Assembly: GCA_933228675.1 (NCBI GenBank)
Contig: OW121744.1
Location: 57,183,775 to 57,247,774, forward strand
Direction of reading: 5' to 3'
Source of the DNA: Stomorhina lunata
Taxonomy: Eukaryota; Arthropoda; Insecta; Diptera; Rhiniidae
Length of the DNA: 64,000 nucleotides
Shown: positions 59,854 to 64,000 of the stretch, piece after piece
Layout: each line of letters starts with the position of its first letter
Numbering within the stretch: position 1 is the first letter of the stretch
The notes under the pieces: model-generated
Database searches by the model: none
What the model was told of the DNA's origin: nothing
Seen by the model: only the letters and a program-made list of their open reading frames with translations
Translations under genes and position numbers: made by a program

Positions 59854-60092
59854 CACGTATAAGTATTTAATTTGTCTGGGAAAGCTCATCCTCCTGCACC
59901 GAACCTATCACTTTTATCAAAACTACTACCAAGGAACAAAAGGTCAGTTGCAGAAGGTTTAGAAGCTATACCTAGAAGCAAAGATTATCGAAAATTAGTA
60001 TTATATTTATATGGGGAGTGGCGTTACTTCTGCTGCTCCGATCCATGTATTTTTTTTTTAATTGCGTCCATTAGCAATAACATTTACTTGTA

Positions 60093-60195
60093 GTTAGTAT
60101 GAAGATTCTAACATTTTCGGCCGTAGTTTGTCGACAACTCTTCGAATGTTTATTTCTAGGTGTTCAATTTCTTGTGGTTTATTGACATCCAATAA
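60093..60195 (-). pseudogene. Fragment of a DDE transposase C-terminus
   Basis: On the minus strand the frame reads LLDVNKPQEIEHLEINIRR followed by VVDKLRPKMLESS. This resembles the tail of Tc1/mariner-type transposases (a DKP..I..L...I box). It is short and without the catalytic part, so the assignment is tentative. Confidence 0.45.
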
Positions 60196-61341
60196 GGTTA
60201 ATCAGCGAGGATCCTTTGGCAAGATCCTCAGATCCGCTGACCTCATGATTACGGGTGCCTTAAGAACTACACCATCAAAGGCACTTTTTGCTATGCTCGA
60301 CTGGCTCCCGGTTGAGCTAATGGCCCAATTCGTAGCTCTTAACTCAGCAGTTAGGTTAAGAACTACCGGTGAATGGTCTACCTCATCCATAGGCCACTCC
60401 ACTATTTTGGATAAACTACCTAATCTCCCCGAAAATATTGACTACTGCATTTCATAACCCGTTTTCGAGCAATTCTTCTCTGTGGATATCTCTAATGCTC
60501 AAATCGACTTCAGAGAAGGGACCCTGGATATCTTCTCGGACGGATCTAAATCGGTACGCAGTGTGGGAGGGGGCTTCTTTATCCCATTTTTTGGGACAAA
60601 AGTAAAATTCAAGCTCCCCAAACAATGTAGTACTCTTCAAGCTGAAATCTCAGCTATCTATAGGGCGAGCAAATGGCTCACGTACCACCGAATATACTCT
60701 AACGATATTCGTTTCTGTACGGTTAGTCTTGCCGCAATCTATTCTCCATCATTGGTCTACACGACATCCGTTCTCATCCGTGAATGCCGGGCATCCCAGT
60801 TTCTTTTTAGCAGTTTCTTTTTAGGTCCGCACAGACCAATTGGTCCACAAAAACGACCTGTTCGATCTCCAGACTTACATGACCAACTTACGACTGTAAG
60901 CGTTCTGCAATCTTGGTCAGCTTTCCGCGCCATAGACTTCGCACCCTCATCTCAGTACTCACAGGACCCTGTTTAATAGGTTTATATGCTAGGAGACTTA
61001 ATCTTCAAAGCAATGACTACTGCAGTAGCGGTCAAAACGTGGAGGAGGAAGAAACTATCACTCATTTCCTCTGCCATTGCCCAGCCCTTGCTGATATTAG
61101 GACACTCCATCTGGGATACCCTTTTTTGCATGATTTATCAGAGATCTCGAACACAAACATTCGTAAAATAAGCTCTTTTATTTGTGCTACTGGATGGCTC
61201 TAGTTTGAGCCTCTAATTTATTGGTAGTTTAGAAATTTTATTTTCTTTCCCATGCAGGAATTACAAAGGGACCTCTTTTTTTGGACCCAAGTGACGCGGA
61301 CCATAAGGACTGCATCCTGCCTAACCTAACCTAACCTAACC
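60196..61341 (+). mobile_element. 5'-truncated LINE with RNase H domain and (CCTAA)n tail
   Basis: Frames in order: SFGKILRSADLMITGALRTT and LPVELMAQFVALNSAVRL (end of the RT region), an RNase H domain with IFSDGSKS, VGGGFF and CSTLQAEISAIYRASKW (60482-60700), then HFLCHCPALADIRTLHLGYP (about 61060-61130). Frameshifts separate them, so the copy is dead. The tail is CTAACCTAACCTAACCTAAC. The 14-base sequence TTGACATCCAATAA occurs on both sides (60182-60195 and 61342-61355) as a target-site duplication. RNase H with this layout suggests the I/LOA/R1 side of the LINE tree. Confidence 0.85.
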
Positions 61342-61355
61342 TTGACATCCAATAA

Positions 61356-62440
61356 CCTCGTTATCCACATTGATGTGTGTCAACGGGCTTGCGCCACAGC
61401 CTCCAGGCATAATCTTTGTCTAGGAAATATTGATTTCCAGCCCAGCTATACGAGATTCAACAGTGATAGCGTTAGAGTTTTCTTAAAGGTGACCTGACCT
61501 GTGGCTTAGAAGACATACGTCATCAGCGTATTCCAACTTCTCGAGTTATTTAAAGGGTGTCCATTGGATACCCTGTTTACCATTCAGAGCCATGAGCATT
61601 ATATTATCAATGACGATGATAAAAAGTATTGGTGACAAGATACATACATGTCTTACTCCAGCAGTAACTTCGAACGGATTTGACATTTACCTTTGTATAG
61701 TACCCGACATTTAAAATCCACGTACATTTCACGAATTAAGTTCAGAATTTTCGTTGGCATGTTACGATTTTCTAAAATTCTCCATAGATATCACCTGTTG
61801 ACACTGTCGAAGGCCTTCATAAAGTCGATAAACGCTAGATAAATGGGGGTGCGGTATTCATTCATGCTCCAGTTCATTTTTACTGTGTTGATCAGGTCAA
61901 CACAAGATCGATTCCCTCTGAAGACAAATTGATTTTCGCGGAGTGTAGCGGATACTGCATCGGAAATTCTGTTAAAAAACTACTCGACTTAGTATTTTGC
62001 TCGGTATTGGAAGAAGTGTTATACCCCTGTAGGTATTGTAGTCTTTGAAGTCGCCCTTTTTGATATTTTGACTAGTATACCAGGAGGTTGGCAGAGCTTC
62101 TTCTTTCCATATTTTAAGCTCAAATGTGTGCCACAGTCTCACCGATCCTTCAACATCTAATAAAAGCATCTCCTTTGAGACATTCTCATGCCCGGGCCTT
62201 GTTACACTTAAGGCTTTTAATGGCGTTTTTCACTTCTTGTATTGTTAGTGGTTAGTGCCCGAAATTCCATTAAATATACTGTCATGGTTGGTTTCATTAT
62301 GCACTTCCGTCAGTGCTTCTAATCCAATAGGATTTTTTAATATTGACTTGAAGTATTCTATCCAGAGTATTAATTTTTCATCAGGGGTTGAGAGAAGTGT
62401 TTTTTTGCCATTGATAAAATATAGATCCATCTATATCCTT
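61356..62440 (-). pseudogene. LINE fragment, copy C (endonuclease-RT family, minus strand)
   Basis: Reading leftward: LILWIEYFKSILKNPIGLEA (about 62350), IWKEEALPTSWYTSQNIKKG and TYRGITLLPIPSKILSRVV (61985-62105), NLFS/GRRQGC-like RT middle, then a YADD box (complement at about 61510) and AGLEIN. It ends where copy A reads EVIGC. It is the most complete 5' part of this LINE family in the window but carries several frame breaks. Confidence 0.75.
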
Positions 62441-63130
62441 TTTATTATCTATTTTCCTAATTCCAACAAATGCATGGTGTTTCATATGTAGGGGTCGTCC
62501 TCAAATCCTTAACTAAAATAAGAACAAAAATTTTGTGTATGTTAAACAATTGTGGATCTACGCATATGAAAATAACAGTCGAAACACAACAAAAGTTTTT
62601 CAGACTCGATGAGCTATCAAGTATCATTGGAGCAACGTCGAGTGGTCAATTCTTATTAGCATACCCCCGGTTTAAGATTCTTTTAGTAGCCCTTGAAACC
62701 TTATATATATTGATGTATATTTAGACCTGTGACCTGGCTTCTTTTTTATCCCCTGCTAGATCTATTAAGTGTTCAAAATGCATGTCTTGTAGGTACATGT
62801 GTACCAAAACCGGAATGGGAAAAATATCGAAAATACACATCATAAAAAGCATTTCACGTAGAATTAAAAAATTATGGGGAATGACTAAACGTTTAAGACA
62901 TCCATTTAAGACAAAAATCGAGACTATATAGAACAATACAAGAATATGATGATCTTGTATTATGGTCTTATATCAGGCTAGTAATGGACAAGACCTATTT
63001 GGAAATGGGAAGCACTACTAATATATTAACTTCATAGTAAACCACCGTGGTATGGCAGATCCCCGAAAAATTTTTAAATAAAACCCGGTTCACCTCATGA
63101 CTCAGCTAGCAACTGGTTACTGGATATTAG
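62441..63130. other. Intergenic, no gene recognised
   Basis: No recognised protein motif or repeat; short frames only. Confidence 0.45.
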
Positions 63131-63295
63131 GGTATGTAAAACTAATGCATTTGCCGTTCGAAGCCGGAGATAAAAAGTAGGTCCCTTTCAATGAGTCTAA
63201 AAATAGAATCGGATGCAGCTCATTGTCTGAGAGAAGTGCCTTTGTTCCAATTGAAGTTTCATGGGAATTATGGGTGTATGTAAAATTTTCGAGCT
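63131..63295 (+). repeat. Dispersed hairpin repeat, copy 2
   Basis: Collinear with 16965-17130 (CTAATGCATTTGCCGTTCGA, AAAAAGTAGGTCCCTTTCAA, GCTCATTGTCTGAGAGAAGT). The left hairpin arm is altered. Confidence 0.7.
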
Positions 63296-64000
63296 GGTAT
63301 ACAAGAAAAAAATTGTAAAAAATATGTTCTGTAAAGCACTTCAACAATCTTTGCTTTCGTGTGCCACCCTAATACAGATAAATCTGTATGTATGCAAGCA
63401 TGTGTCCCTAGACATATTTACGTATGTACACAAACCCTAGTGTCGGGCCTTTTGTGTTGTTGTCTTTAGGTTTTTTGTTTTGTTTTCTCTTCTACTACTT
63501 CTTCTTTAGTTGTTTTTGTGTTTTTTAAGAATTCTCAGAATTTTATTTTCAAAACTCTACCAAAAAGATCACAGACTTTGCCAGGGTACCGTTTAAGTTA
63601 AAACAAACAGGACTCTTCACAAGAACTCACACACATAAAGACACAGAAACACACACATGTTTTACGATATAAGGATCTACATTTACTATATTTTACAGGA
63701 CATTGTAAATAAACATATGATTTGGTTGTAAGGCTTTTTATACAAGTTGGATTCTCTATATTTGTATAGTCTTGGGAAAAATGATTCTACTCGTACATTA
63801 AAATTTAGATTAAAATGGTTTTCTTTTCTATACCTGATATTTTAAGGTGTTATTTATTAATATGGGTTTGAAAAGGGACCGATTTTTTTTTTGTATTTCG
63901 GAACCCATAAATATTAATTATATTCACGCCTTGTCAAATTATAGGTTTTACTATTGAAGTTTGTAAAAATATGATAATTTTCAAGATTTCAGTACATCCA
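63296..64000. other. Right end, no gene recognised
   Basis: AT-rich with short CA and TG runs (for example 63628-63658). Nothing else was identified. Confidence 0.5.

Noticed and set aside
59872..60093. Open frame beginning MSGKAHPPAPNLSLLSKLL as a small gene
   Set aside because: No recognisable domain or splice context; it lies among transposon fragments. Left unassigned.
61321..61341. Interstitial telomere repeat (CCTAA)n
   Set aside because: Only about four units, and it is the tail of a LINE bounded by a target-site duplication, so not a telomere relic by itself.

Overview
The window looks like nuclear DNA of a calyptrate fly, most likely a blowfly (Calliphoridae). The evidence is its very AT-rich composition, GT-AG introns, two insect-type NRF-6 family membrane acyltransferase genes, and many repeats of the dipteran mini-me/DINE-1 (Helentron) type. 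The order is inferred with fair confidence; family and species are a guess. No bacterial or viral genes were seen.

Two host genes stand out, both on the + strand in tandem. NRF-A spans 397-7916 with six coding exons (765 codons). NRF-B spans 24564-49087 with eight coding exons (803 codons). In both, every splice junction I placed keeps the frame and the total length is an exact multiple of three, so both look intact. They share three intron positions with the same phases and differ elsewhere, as expected for old tandem duplicates. Each encodes a secreted or signal-anchored N-terminal NRF domain followed by a multi-pass acyltransferase-3 domain.

The rest is dominated by mobile and tandem DNA. 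There are at least eight copies of one DINE-1-like family, two or three related families, three Tc1/mariner-type transposons with broken transposases, a Tc1 remnant, several fragments of a LINE with an endonuclease-RT type polymerase, and a second 5'-truncated LINE with an RNase H domain, a target-site duplication and a (CCTAA)n tail. A Helitron-like family occurs in two inverted copies. Foldback-type arrays lie at 11.8-12.9 kb and 16.1-19.1 kb. Minisatellites have periods of 32 bp (21.2-21.9 kb), 33 bp (21.9-22.5 and 22.85-23.1 kb) and about 31 bp (inside intron 5 of NRF-B), and CAGA and TA microsatellites are also present. Several insertions are nested, and in three cases an uninterrupted paralogous copy elsewhere in the window shows the empty site.

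The most notable non-coding signal is a complete type I hammerhead ribozyme fold at 22623-22685, on an island that interrupts the 33-bp array. It is probably a remnant of a Penelope-like element; a degenerate relative lies near 58.3 kb on the minus strand. Two long, nearly perfect palindromes lie 10 bases apart at 59718-59853. Intergenic DNA from 49.4 kb to the right end holds no host gene that I can recognise.
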